Source: Candidatus Poribacteria bacterium
GTDB taxonomy: Bacteria > Poribacteria > WGA-4E > WGA-3G
Assembly: GCA_003635195.1 (NCBI GenBank)
Contig: PYIY01000069.1
Span: forward strand, 1 to 35,453
Direction: 5' to 3'
Length of the DNA stretch: 35,453 nt
Position numbers and translations under genes: made by a program. Within the stretch, counting starts at the first letter, position 1; each line of letters begins with the position of its first letter. Under the pieces are notes generated by a model, which saw only the letters and a list, made by a program, of their open reading frames with translations, did not search any database and was not told the DNA's origin. Shown here in pieces: positions 15,817 through 24,573 of this stretch.

Positions 15817-15825
15817 ATTATACCA
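15817..15825 (-). promoter_or_regulatory. Candidate extended -10 promoter for the ECF-propeller gene
   Basis: On the minus strand TGG-TATAAT fits an extended -10 element. No good -35 is present at 16-18 nt. It would give a leader of about 105 nt before the ATG at 15706. Confidence 0.35.
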
Positions 15826-16084
15826 AATGCTCCAATAAACTGAAACCGTCAAATTTAAAACACTCTGTTAGCCTTTATAATTAAAGATACGTTTTTGAGG
15901 TAGAAAACGTGCATAATGAAAAAAATAAGTGAGATAAGGGCGACATGTGTATAGAAAAATGCCTTTTCTTGATAACTGCCGCGAGATGTTGTATAATTTT
16001 AAAAACCGGTTACAGCCGTGCTTATCTCGGTTCACGCCTGCAATACCATTCGTTAATCAATACCCCAAAAATTGGAAAAATACC

Positions 16085-16936
16085 ATGACAGAATGCACAC
16101 ACCAAACAGATACCGATCGCCCTTATCATTATTCACCTGCCGAGCGTGAAGCAATCCTTAATCGTCTCTTGACTGCCTTACGAAGTGATCAACGTATTGC
16201 GGGTCTCTTGGTCGTTGGATCTGGCGCGGAAGACTTTGAGGATATCTACTCTGATATAGATTTGTGCGCGGTTACGACCTCGGCTGACCATGTCCGACCT
16301 GCCTTCCAAGAGTGGGGTGTAAAAATTCGCGAAATGCTACCCGTGTTTCATTCTTTTGAGTCTGTGAGAGGTGCTAACATCTATCTTTGGATATTGCTGC
16401 TTGAGAACTTTCTGGAGATTGATCTGTGCTTCCTCTGCTTAGAGGATCTCCACGCGAGGCGAAATCGTTGGAAAACTGTATTTGATCGTTCAGGTAGAAT
16501 TGAGGATATTATGCAGTCCAGTTGGGAGAACAGACCGAAGCCCAATCTGGAAGAAATCTATCGTTATAGACTCGGTTCAATCTGGCACTATATCAGTTAC
16601 GCTGCTGTTGCGGTTCAAAGAGATCAACCTTGGCGGGCTCTATATGAGATTGAACAGATTCGGAACCAAACGATTGAGTTACGGGGGTTGCGCGAGGAAT
16701 TAGAAACGAAACGCTTTCGACACGTGGATCAGATGTCGGCAGATTTTTTAGTGGAGCTTGAGCAGACACTGGTCTTGAGTTTGCGAAGTGTTGATCTTAT
16801 GAATGCACTGAGAGCAGCCACAGCGTGTTTTTTCCGTGAATCTCAACATTATGACAAGATGTTGGATCTCAAACTTGCAGAGCGTTTCAAGACAAAAGTG
16901 AAAACATATCTTGAGTTGTTTGAGGCGAATCGATAA
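16085..16936 (+). CDS. Nucleotidyltransferase-fold protein (adenylyltransferase-like)
   Basis: 283 aa from ATG 16085; a longer frame begins at GTG 15947, but the extra 46 residues look non-homologous and the domain starts just after 16085. GSGA (45-48) and SDIDL (56-60) form the pol-beta-like nucleotidyltransferase signature G-S-x9-12-D-x-D, with D57 and D59 as metal ligands. A third acidic strand is LEIDLCFL at about 139-146. The C-terminal half is helical, as in aminoglycoside or lincosamide adenylyltransferases and in MNT-like proteins. The substrate is unknown: an antibiotic, a nucleotide or a protein are all possible. It is divergent from the ECF-propeller operon and convergent with the amidohydrolase at 16940. 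Confidence 0.75.
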   Translation: MTECTHQTDTDRPYHYSPAEREAILNRLLTALRSDQRIAGLLVVGSGAEDFEDIYSDIDLCAVTTSADHVRPAFQEWGVKIREMLPVFHSFESVRGANIYLWILLLENFLEIDLCFLCLEDLHARRNRWKTVFDRSGRIEDIMQSSWENRPKPNLEEIYRYRLGSIWHYISYAAVAVQRDQPWRALYEIEQIRNQTIELRGLREELETKRFRHVDQMSADFLVELEQTLVLSLRSVDLMNALRAATACFFRESQHYDKMLDLKLAERFKTKVKTYLELFEANR

Positions 16937-16939
16937 AAA

Positions 16940-18025
16940 TTAGAAGCGGTAAAATTCCCTCGCGTTTTCGGACAAGATTTTGCGTGTCAACGCTTGCGGT
17001 AACTGTGCTGGAAAAGCCTCCTCTGGGGTATCATAATGCCAGTGCGGGTAGTCACTTGAGAACATTAACATGTCCTCCGAATCGAGTTGACCGACAATCT
17101 GAAGGAGTTCAGCCGCGGTTGGTGGTGCATCAATCGGTTGGAGTGTCATGCGGATATGTTCCCGGATATATGCTGATGGGGGTCGCTTTACCCATGGTGT
17201 CAAATTTCGTAAACCGCGCCACTCTTTATCGAAACGCCACATGAGCGACGGCATCCACGTAACACCGGTTTCTATGAGCGCGACGCGTAGGTCAGGAAAC
17301 TTGTCAAAGACACCCTCAGAGACGAGACTCAGCACCTGTGCCTGAAACACCTGTGACATACCGACATATTCTTCCAGATAGGTTGAGGGCCATCCTACGG
17401 ACGTTGGCGGCAGCCCGGGTGCGCCACCATAATGGATACCGACGACGAGTTGATGTCGGAGCACAGCATCATAAATCGGATGATAGCGTCTATTGCCATA
17501 AGGTGCCTGCGACCGGGCAGGGAGCATGACTTGGATGAACCCGGGATGTCCTCCCAAGCGTTCAATTTCCCTTGCCGCGAGTTCAGGGTTTTGGCTTGGC
17601 ACAATCAGTGAGGCGCGTAAACGCGGTTCTGGGTCAAGCCAATGTTCGATCTGCCAGTCGTTGACTGCCGAAGCGAGTGCTGCCGCGAAGTCTTCATTGT
17701 GAACACTCTGCACCCGATACCCACAAGTGAGTATTCCGTATTCAACATCCCAGAAATCGAGGGCGTGCTTGCGGAGTAGTGCTAAATCTGATGCAGGGCG
17801 GTTTTCCGTCGAATGTGTGATTTCTGGACGTGTTGAGGTCGGTACACCCTCTGGATAGTCATTTGCGTCGGGTCCAGGGAAACCAGATTCTTCGCAGTAG
17901 TCGCACCAGTAATCGGGTAGGTACGGATAGAGCATTTGGTGTGAGGGTAACCGGTTGTGGAGGTCGCAGTCGATTATAGACATTCCCGATTGCACGAAAC
18001 TCGATTTTCCATTGTCTGTTTTCAT
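16940..18025 (-). CDS. Amidohydrolase family metal-dependent hydrolase (COG2159-like, copy 2)
   Basis: 361 aa, a paralog of 879-1958. Motifs: DCDLH (19-23) and SSDYPHWHYD (323-332), with shared blocks such as ASAVNDWQIE and HPGF. AAAAGGA is 8 nt before the ATG at 18025. It is the last gene of a minus-strand run with the PLP enzyme (48-bp gap), a GMC oxidoreductase and a TPR protein. These neighbours suggest a small-molecule catabolic operon in which an alcohol or sugar is oxidised, deaminated and hydrolysed. The substrate is not known. Confidence 0.88.
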   Translation of the reverse strand: MKTDNGKSSFVQSGMSIIDCDLHNRLPSHQMLYPYLPDYWCDYCEESGFPGPDANDYPEGVPTSTRPEITHSTENRPASDLALLRKHALDFWDVEYGILTCGYRVQSVHNEDFAAALASAVNDWQIEHWLDPEPRLRASLIVPSQNPELAAREIERLGGHPGFIQVMLPARSQAPYGNRRYHPIYDAVLRHQLVVGIHYGGAPGLPPTSVGWPSTYLEEYVGMSQVFQAQVLSLVSEGVFDKFPDLRVALIETGVTWMPSLMWRFDKEWRGLRNLTPWVKRPPSAYIREHIRMTLQPIDAPPTAAELLQIVGQLDSEDMLMFSSDYPHWHYDTPEEAFPAQLPQALTRKILSENAREFYRF

Positions 18026-18073
18026 CGGTTTTTCCTTTTAATTTTACGATCACACTGGACGAATATGTTGAAG

Positions 18074-19036
18074 TTAGGTTGTACCATACGTATGCCAAAA
18101 TAGCACGGGTTCGCCTTGGTATCCGTGGGTCTCTACATAATGGATAAGTCCCGATAGTGCCTTACCCGTATAAGTATTTTCAAGCGCGATACCCTCATGT
18201 TCAGCCATCATCGCGACAGCACGTTTGCCAGCCTCGGTGGGGATCGCGTACCCGTCTCCGAAGTCGTTATGCCAGAGTTCAATGCTGCGCGCGTGAATAT
18301 TACTTGAATCCACCGCGCCAATAAGGCGAAGGGTTCGCCGGACCATGCGAGAGATTGCCCATGCATTTGCGACCACGCGGTCAGCGACCCGGACACCCAC
18401 AATCCGGGATTGTAACCCCACGAGCCGGACCCCAACTTCCAAACCCGCCATAGTTCCACATGTCCCTACCGGTACGAAGATAAATCGTGGTTCTGGGAGG
18501 ATGCCCTCCTCAATCTGTGATTTCAGTTCCGAAACTGCTTTCACGTAGCCGACAGAACCGAGCGGTGACGAACCACCGGCTGGAATGAAATAGCGTTCCT
18601 CTCCGATGCCAAGCGTCGTTTTTATCTGTTCGTAAGCGTAACGGGCAAACATCGTCTCCATACGCTTAACCTCACAGATCTGATCAGCGTGTTCACAAAT
18701 TGTGCGATAGTTCGTTTTGGAATAGTCAGTAGGCGGTTGTTTAAAGAGGAGACATTGGACTCGGAACCCAGACGCTTTGCCATAGACTGCTGTTGCCCGA
18801 ACATGGTTAGAACCTGTCGGACCGATTGTGAAGAGCGTTTTTTTAATATCTGCTTGCGCTGCCGCTGCGAACATATACTCCAGTTTCCGTACCTTGTTGC
18901 CGCCACCCAACGGACCGCTCAGGTCGTCTCGTTTTATCCAGAGCGATTCAAAGCCGAGGGCGCGCTCAAGGTTTGAGAGACGCTGCACAGGGGTTGGGAA
19001 GTTTCCGAGTGAAAGGTGTGGAAGTGATTCAATCAT
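18074..19036 (-). CDS. PLP-dependent deaminase/desulfhydrase (ACC deaminase / D-cysteine desulfhydrase family)
   Basis: 320-aa fold-type II PLP enzyme. KRDDLSGPLGGGNKVRKLE (35-53) contains the PLP lysine, K48 by alignment to ACC deaminase from memory. IGPTGSNHVRATA (about 92-104) binds the substrate carboxylate, and PAGGSSPLGSVGY plus VPVGTCGTMAG (about 207-217) form the phosphate-binding part. Family members release ammonia and a keto acid from D-cysteine or from 1-aminocyclopropane-1-carboxylate; which one applies cannot be told by eye. No good ribosome site precedes the ATG, and only 14 nt separate it from the upstream GMC oxidoreductase gene, so translation may be coupled. Confidence 0.87.
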   Translation of the reverse strand: MIESLPHLSLGNFPTPVQRLSNLERALGFESLWIKRDDLSGPLGGGNKVRKLEYMFAAAAQADIKKTLFTIGPTGSNHVRATAVYGKASGFRVQCLLFKQPPTDYSKTNYRTICEHADQICEVKRMETMFARYAYEQIKTTLGIGEERYFIPAGGSSPLGSVGYVKAVSELKSQIEEGILPEPRFIFVPVGTCGTMAGLEVGVRLVGLQSRIVGVRVADRVVANAWAISRMVRRTLRLIGAVDSSNIHARSIELWHNDFGDGYAIPTEAGKRAVAMMAEHEGIALENTYTGKALSGLIHYVETHGYQGEPVLFWHTYGTT

Positions 19037-19050
19037 AAATAGGTATCGTT

Positions 19051-20604
19051 TTATAAGATACTGCTTTCAATTATCTGGTGTGCGATGTGTTCAGCAAGCG
19101 CGGCGATTGTTAACGTCGGTGGTACGCCGATAGAGGTTGGAAAGAGACTCGCATCGGCGACAAATAAGCCTTTCACTGCATGGGATTCTCCCGAAAAATT
19201 GACGACTGTTCTATGCGGGTTATCACCCATTCGGAGAGTGCCTTGCGGATGACTGGAAGCCATCATAATGTCGTTGGGGACGATACCGCGTTGGCGGATA
19301 ATCTCAAGATCGGCATCAGTTTTAATGGGAAAATGTTGTGTGTAAGGCATCAAAATCTCTGTCGCGCCTGCCGCGAAGAGGAGTCGGGCGGCGTTGATTG
19401 CCCCTTCCACTAACATCCTTTTATCTGATCGTCGCAACCGGTATGTGATATTCGGCGCGCCTTTGTAATTGACTGAGACCTGTCCCCGCGTTCTGTCGTG
19501 TAAGAGGACGAGGAGTGCTGCGATGTGCCGGTAGCGTTCCATCAGTTCTCGGTGATCTTCACCAAATCCCGGCAGGCTTGCGGCAACTATCATTTGTGAA
19601 CCGAAGGCAGGCATGAGCAAATAGCCTCTGTCCGATCTCTTTTCCATGTCAAGAAACTCATCAATATAGTAGCTTTGCGGGATGCCGAGGTGTCCATCAA
19701 TGGTTTCGTTGAAAATTCCGCCGACGAAGACAGCGGGATGCAGATGGAGATTTGTTCCTACCCGTCGGTTTAGGTTCGGAAGTCGGCTTTTTAACCAGAG
19801 TTGCGGCGAGTTGATGGCACCTGCAGCGAGTACCACCACCTTGCTTTGCACATGCAATTCACCTAACGGGAGTTGCGCAGATACTCCGACAGCTCTCCCT
19901 TTTTCTGTGTGGATTTTCTCAGCCATGCAGTTGCTGTAGAGTTGCGCGCCTGCGGCAAGTGCCAAAGGGATATATGTAACCGCCATGCTCTGTTTGCCCA
20001 TTCTTTTTGGGTCGTCCTGAATTGATTTTGAGAGTGGACATCCAAACAGGCACTGCAATCCGCACGTAGGGCATACGCCTCTATTGTGCCTTTGTACGAC
20101 CCCGCGCCACTTCATGACTTCGCATCCGCGGCGGATGACAGCATTTAATCGGTTTACATCTGTCTCCTGTATTTGTGTAACGCCAAGGGTCTGCTCTACG
20201 CGATCAAAGTTCGATGAGAGGTCTGGAACACCCCACCTGTCTAATAACACCTGTGGTGGACGGACAGCATAGCAGAGGTTATGTACGGTTGAACCACCGA
20301 CACCTTTGCCTTGCGAGATAACAATTGCCCCGTCGCGTGTGCGCCGTAAGCCGCTATCCCAGAAGAGACGGCGCAGCATCTCTGGTTCGTAGTTACCGAA
20401 AGTGGTAGGGTCGTGATTTTCGCCTGCCTCTAAAATGATTACCGATAACCCGGCTTCAGCGAGTTCTTTTGCGACGACAGCACCACCTGCTCCAGAACCA
20501 ATAACACATACGTCCGCATGCTCTTGCTGCTGTTGCTGTTTTCGTTGCTGCGAGACGCGAAAATTATTGGTGACACTTGAGGGTTGAGATTGCGAGTTGT
20601 TCAT
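19051..20604 (-). CDS. GMC family FAD-dependent oxidoreductase
   Basis: 517 aa. The FAD-binding Rossmann motif CVIGSGAGGAVVAKEL is at about 33-48, followed by ILEAGE. GKGVGGSTVHNLCY matches the GMC signature 1 region. HPQGTLRMGDNPHRTVV and the C-terminal VADASLFPTSIGVPPTLTI carry the usual His and Asn/Pro region of the active site. A cysteine cluster, GVCPTCGLQCLFGC, about 180-193, is also found in the bacterial alcohol-dehydrogenase-like branch of the family. A poly-Gln run (QQRKQQQQQEH) sits just before the FAD domain. There is no signal peptide. It probably oxidises an alcohol or sugar; the acceptor is unknown. Confidence 0.9.
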   Translation of the reverse strand: MNNSQSQPSSVTNNFRVSQQRKQQQQQEHADVCVIGSGAGGAVVAKELAEAGLSVIILEAGENHDPTTFGNYEPEMLRRLFWDSGLRRTRDGAIVISQGKGVGGSTVHNLCYAVRPPQVLLDRWGVPDLSSNFDRVEQTLGVTQIQETDVNRLNAVIRRGCEVMKWRGVVQRHNRGVCPTCGLQCLFGCPLSKSIQDDPKRMGKQSMAVTYIPLALAAGAQLYSNCMAEKIHTEKGRAVGVSAQLPLGELHVQSKVVVLAAGAINSPQLWLKSRLPNLNRRVGTNLHLHPAVFVGGIFNETIDGHLGIPQSYYIDEFLDMEKRSDRGYLLMPAFGSQMIVAASLPGFGEDHRELMERYRHIAALLVLLHDRTRGQVSVNYKGAPNITYRLRRSDKRMLVEGAINAARLLFAAGATEILMPYTQHFPIKTDADLEIIRQRGIVPNDIMMASSHPQGTLRMGDNPHRTVVNFSGESHAVKGLFVADASLFPTSIGVPPTLTIAALAEHIAHQIIESSIL

Positions 20605-20625
20605 AGTGTTACGTCTGCTTGTCGT

Positions 20626-21771
20626 CTACTTCGTCAGAGAGCGGTAACGTTGATACGCCTGTTCTGCCTTTGCTTGTTCTCCGATTTGTCGATAGGCGTT
20701 TGCCAAGTTTCGATACAGTTGTGGGTTCGTTGTGTTAAGACGTATTGCAGTCTCAAATTGCGTAACCGCCTGCCGAGGTTTTTTGAGCATCATATAGACA
20801 ATACCGAGACTATTCCGATATATCGCACTCTTCGGCTGCGCTTCAACGAGAGGACCGTATATTTCAAGGGCATCCATGTAAGCCTCTGTTTGAAGATAGA
20901 TATAACCGAGCAGTTCTGATGCCTTTTCATCATGTGGTACGATGGCAAGACACGCTTTGAGTTCGGCAATAGCGGGTTTCCATTCTGTTCGTTTGATGTG
21001 CAGTTCAGCGAGTTGATAACGATGCTGAAGGCGTTGTGGGTTGTTGGAAATCAAACGTTGTAGTGTTGTCAGTTGTTCTTCTTCACGGGTGAGTTTCTCA
21101 AATGTACGGAGTGCCGCGCGTCCCTGAGCGATCTTTCCGGTGCGCAGATAGCAGTTTCCAAGGGTGAAATGGGCTTTCGTATGCCGACTTTGGCGTTTAA
21201 TAACCGCTTCAAAGTTTGGTATTGCTTGCGTAAAATCCTCTGCTTGGAAATAAGCGAGACCGAGGAGGTAACGTGCTTCGCTGTTCTGTTGTGCCTGTTT
21301 GTTAAGATGATGGATCGCTTCATCGATTCGGTTCAGACGGAGGTAGGCGGTGCCTAAGAGTCTGTGTGCGCGGAGAAGGTCTGGTTGTAGTTGTAAAGCG
21401 CGTTGCAGCGGATCAACAGCATCTTTCGCGTTCGCCATACCAATCAGATGCGCTTCGCCGAGACGAACGTGTGCGTCAGTGAAATTGGGGGTGAGTTTGA
21501 TCGCAGCCTGGAGGGCATGAATCGCGGGTTTCCATTGTGATTGTCTGCCGTAAAGTAGACCGAGTTGATAATGTGCCTCAGCGTGCGATGCGTCCAGTTT
21601 TACTGCTTGCTGAAAGGCTGCGAGAGCCGCGTGATTATCTTTCCGGGCGAGTGCTTGCATACCTGTCTGATATGCGCGTGCTGCTTCGGTGGATGTATCT
21701 CCTTCTGCTGGCACGAAACACACTACGGATAAGAAAATCAATAAAAAAGAGTAGAAGCGGTATGTTTTCAT
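20626..21771 (-). CDS. Secreted or membrane-anchored tetratricopeptide repeat protein
   Basis: 381 aa from ATG 21771; the upstream extension to 21834 would bury the signal peptide. MKTYRFYSFLLIFLSVVCFVPA is a likely signal peptide; the Cys in SVVC does not fit a good lipobox. The rest is almost entirely TPR units (about nine), for example AHYQLGLLYGRQSQWKPAIHALQAAIKL and YRNSLGIVYMMLKKPRQAVTQFETAIRL. It would act as a scaffold outside the cytoplasm. First gene of the run leading to GMC oxidoreductase, PLP enzyme and amidohydrolase (21-bp gap to the next). GGAAG is very close to the ATG, so start choice is moderate. Confidence 0.85.
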   Translation of the reverse strand: MKTYRFYSFLLIFLSVVCFVPAEGDTSTEAARAYQTGMQALARKDNHAALAAFQQAVKLDASHAEAHYQLGLLYGRQSQWKPAIHALQAAIKLTPNFTDAHVRLGEAHLIGMANAKDAVDPLQRALQLQPDLLRAHRLLGTAYLRLNRIDEAIHHLNKQAQQNSEARYLLGLAYFQAEDFTQAIPNFEAVIKRQSRHTKAHFTLGNCYLRTGKIAQGRAALRTFEKLTREEEQLTTLQRLISNNPQRLQHRYQLAELHIKRTEWKPAIAELKACLAIVPHDEKASELLGYIYLQTEAYMDALEIYGPLVEAQPKSAIYRNSLGIVYMMLKKPRQAVTQFETAIRLNTTNPQLYRNLANAYRQIGEQAKAEQAYQRYRSLTK

Positions 21772-22020
21772 TCTTCCGTTAACCTGTAGACACGATTTTG
21801 CATTTATGATAACATACTTCCACGTGTCTATCAAGCCTCTATCAGAGTGCAGCCAGAGCTATTCAGTTTTAAGAAATTATCGGGTTTCGCGCTTTTTTCA
21901 CGATCCGGTGCTTAAAATTAGTCCAGAAAACCAAGTCAAGCCCGTAGGGGTTGACGCCTCCAGAGAAAGGAACGTCAAATCCCAAATTCACTCGCCTTAA
22001 CCGCAAGGAAAATTAAAAAA

Positions 22021-22869
22021 ATGGAATTTGTTCAGTTGACAGAGACACAACGTGCAGAATTTGATGAGAACGGTTACCTTATCGTGCGTTCTGCGATTGA
22101 TAGCGAAATGATCGGTCGCTTGACTGAGGTGGGTGACCAACTCATGGAATCGTTTGAGTATCATGGCTATTACGCGCATCGTCGGGACGGTTTGGTGCAA
22201 GAGCCTGCATTTGCAGACCTTGCCACGCAGTCAAAAGCGGTGCCGTTGATTCTTCAATTGCTCGGTACAAATATCCATATTACGAACACTGCGCTTATCT
22301 ACAAACATCCACAGGCACCAGAGGAACCTGAAAATCGTAACTGGCATCGAGATGTCGGTGTGCATCTGGACGTTGGACATGAAGGGTGTCCGCGCGTGGG
22401 GTTGAAGGTAGGTTACTGCTTAACAGATTTCAGTGCGCCGAATTCGGGTGCGACGTGGTTTGTCCGACAGAGCCATAAGTTGGGTGAACCGTTGTGTATC
22501 CCTGAAGGCGCAGTTGATCCGCCTACGTATGATGAACCGCTCCTTAAAGCAGGCGATGCGTTCCTGTTTGAGAGTCGTATTTACCATGCTGCAGGGTTGA
22601 ATTTCACAGAAAACATCTCTAAGGTGGTTATCTACGGATACCATTATCGCTGGATTAAGCCTGATTATTACCTACGATATTACAATGATACTTTACAACC
22701 AAATGAAACGTTGGTTGAAAATCTGGACGACCTTGGTAGACAGTTTCTCGGTGCATCGACGGATACGCAAGGTAGGCGCGACCCGAATGGTGTTCACTGG
22801 GCTGGTCCAGAATGGGCAACGGCGCATAACCTGAATTTAGAACAAGCCCCGCAAGTAGTGACCGTTTAA
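22021..22869 (+). CDS. Phytanoyl-CoA dioxygenase family protein (copy 2)
   Basis: 282 aa, clearly a paralog of 56-874 (same MEFV start, HRRDGLVQEPAF block and NLNLEQAP end). The Fe(II) ligands are H109 and D111 in NWHRDVGVHLD, and H189 in RIYHAAG. AAGGAAAA precedes the ATG. It is 27 bp upstream of the Gfo/Idh/MocA dehydrogenase and presumably cotranscribed. The C-terminal linker (about 245-262) differs from copy 1. The oxidised substrate is unknown, but pairing with a sugar-type dehydrogenase suggests a polyol or sugar-like compound (inference). Confidence 0.9.
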   Translation: MEFVQLTETQRAEFDENGYLIVRSAIDSEMIGRLTEVGDQLMESFEYHGYYAHRRDGLVQEPAFADLATQSKAVPLILQLLGTNIHITNTALIYKHPQAPEEPENRNWHRDVGVHLDVGHEGCPRVGLKVGYCLTDFSAPNSGATWFVRQSHKLGEPLCIPEGAVDPPTYDEPLLKAGDAFLFESRIYHAAGLNFTENISKVVIYGYHYRWIKPDYYLRYYNDTLQPNETLVENLDDLGRQFLGASTDTQGRRDPNGVHWAGPEWATAHNLNLEQAPQVVTV

Positions 22870-22896
22870 ATTAGAATGCGTGAAGAAGGAGCAAAA

Positions 22897-23934
22897 ATGG
22901 CTAAGGTTAAAGAAGTTAAAGTAGGTATTGTTGGGTGTGGGGGTATTGCTGGCGGTAAACATCTTCCCGGTCATAAAGGGGTCGAGGGTGTTTCGATTAT
23001 CGCTGCGTGCGACATTGACGAAGCGCGTGCGAAAGCGTTCGCAAAACAGCACGACATTCCGCACGTTTTCAGCGATTACGAGGAATTGGCCGCGATGGAT
23101 GAACTCGATGCCGTGAGTGTTTGCACGCCGAATAACTTCCACGCTGGACCCACTATTGCAGCGTTGAACGCTGGCAAGCACGTTATCTGTGAAAAGCCGA
23201 TCGCTGCGAATGCAATTGATGGACAAGCGATGGTGGATGCGCAGAAAGCGAGTGATAAAGTACTACAAATCGGTTTGCAATCCCGATTCCGCCCTGAGGC
23301 ACGTACATTGCGCAAACTTTACGACGAAGGTTTTTTCGGCGACATCTATTATGCGCGGGCAATGGCGATGCGGCGGCGTGGGGTACCTGCTTCGCCATCG
23401 TTTTTAAGCAAAGCCATCGCAGGTGGAGGACCGCTGATTGACATTGGTGTGCATATTTTGGATGTGTTGCTCTGGATGATCGGTTGCCCGAAACCAGTTG
23501 AGGCGTTTGGGATGACAGCGACGAAGTTTGGACATAAAAAGGATGTTATCAACCCGTGGGGCAAATGGAATCCTGAAGAATTTGAGGTCGAAGATTTCGC
23601 GATGGGCACGATCCGATTTGAAGGTGGGTTGACAGTGACTTTAGAAACTGCGTGGGCATCGCACATTGAAAACATCGGCGGTACGTTCTTCATAGGTGAT
23701 TTAGCGGGTGCGACTTATGAACCGCTTCAAATTTACCTTGATAAGAAAGATGAGATGGTGAATTACGAACCGAAACTTCTCACAGGATTACCGGGTGAAT
23801 TTGAATCGTTCCACAAGGCTGTTCGTGAGGGTTTGCCGTCTCCGGTACCTGCGGAAGAGGTGCTGAACGTAGCAAAGATCTTTGATGCGCTCTATGAATC
23901 CGCGCGAATCGGTCGTTCTGTGCCGATTTTTTAA
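22897..23934 (+). CDS. Gfo/Idh/MocA family NAD(P)-dependent dehydrogenase
   Basis: 345 aa. Rossmann motif VGIVGCGGIAGGKH at about 9-22; EKP (99-101) is the family signature carrying the catalytic Lys; DIGVHILDVLLWMIG, about 181-195, supplies the substrate His/Asp. The C-terminal alpha/beta domain is complete. The ATG at 22897 is preceded by AAGGAG at 7 nt; the in-frame ATG at 22876 adds seven residues and has no site. It is the second gene after the phytanoyl-CoA dioxygenase and convergent with queF. Typical reactions are oxidation of inositols, sugars or related cyclic polyols; the particular substrate is not visible. Confidence 0.92.
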   Translation: MAKVKEVKVGIVGCGGIAGGKHLPGHKGVEGVSIIAACDIDEARAKAFAKQHDIPHVFSDYEELAAMDELDAVSVCTPNNFHAGPTIAALNAGKHVICEKPIAANAIDGQAMVDAQKASDKVLQIGLQSRFRPEARTLRKLYDEGFFGDIYYARAMAMRRRGVPASPSFLSKAIAGGGPLIDIGVHILDVLLWMIGCPKPVEAFGMTATKFGHKKDVINPWGKWNPEEFEVEDFAMGTIRFEGGLTVTLETAWASHIENIGGTFFIGDLAGATYEPLQIYLDKKDEMVNYEPKLLTGLPGEFESFHKAVREGLPSPVPAEEVLNVAKIFDALYESARIGRSVPIF

Positions 23935-24065
23935 TTTGCCTTGCGGTTCGTTCAAGTGGGTTGGAATCCTTGACGTTCCTTTCCGTTGATGCTTCGCAGT
24001 GAGAATTTCCACTTCGTTTCAGGCTGCGTACTTTGGTTCTCAGTTAACTGTTTCCTCTGGCAACC

Positions 24066-24458
24066 TTAAGACTGGTAGCTTGCACGTACAACTGTTTTAA
24101 TGCCGCCGCGGATGTTGAAGTCACCGACGACTTCCGCCTTTCGCGGCTGGCATGCTTTAACGAAATCCTCCAGCACTTTATTGACGACATGTTCATGAAA
24201 GATACCGACATCTCGGTAAAAAAGGAAGTACTCCTTCAAAGACTTCAGTTCGATACACTGTTGATCGGGGATGTAGGTGATACAGAGCGTGGCGAAATCA
24301 GGTAACCCCGTTTTGGGGCATACGGCGGTAAATTCCAGGTTGGTAATTTCGATTGTGTAATCTCGGTGGCTATACTGATTTTCCCATGTCTCGATTGCGG
24401 GTGTTTCTAATTCAGGGATATGGGTTTGTAAATCGTCATAGCCGGTGTGCTGATCCAT
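24066..24458 (-). CDS. queF: NADPH-dependent 7-cyano-7-deazaguanine reductase (preQ0 reductase)
   Basis: 130 aa, the short (type I) QueF of the tunnel fold. FTAVCPKTGLPDFA contains the nucleophilic C47 and D54; ELKSLK (70-75) is the NADPH-binding QueF motif; GIFHEH contributes the nearby His and Glu that hold preQ0. It reduces the nitrile of preQ0 to preQ1 in queuosine biosynthesis. The later step enzyme QueG is at 32895. GGAG is 8 nt upstream of the ATG, with a good promoter above it. Monocistronic by position, convergent with the dehydrogenase. Very secure call. Confidence 0.95.
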   Translation of the reverse strand: MDQHTGYDDLQTHIPELETPAIETWENQYSHRDYTIEITNLEFTAVCPKTGLPDFATLCITYIPDQQCIELKSLKEYFLFYRDVGIFHEHVVNKVLEDFVKACQPRKAEVVGDFNIRGGIKTVVRASYQS

Positions 24459-24493
24459 CTAATGTCTCCACGTAATAATAAGAATGGACTTGC

Positions 24494-24522
24494 AGTATAC
24501 CTTAGAAACAGTGAATGTGCAA
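24494..24522 (-). promoter_or_regulatory. Sigma-70-type promoter for queF
   Basis: On the minus strand TTGCAC (24522-24517) and TATACT (24499-24494) are separated by exactly 17 nt. Transcription would begin near 24487, about 28 nt before the ATG. Confidence 0.7.
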
Positions 24523-24573
24523 CTGAAAAATACGCTCCGCACGCTTGCGTTCGTTGCACACCTCTAATTTGTA

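Noticed and set aside
15947..16084. 46-residue N-terminal extension of the nucleotidyltransferase
   Set aside because: It starts at GTG without a ribosome site and has no domain-like character; the ATG at 16085 suits the family.
22900..23400. Several overlapping frames inside the Gfo/Idh/MocA gene on both strands
   Set aside because: They are shadows of a well-conserved dehydrogenase.
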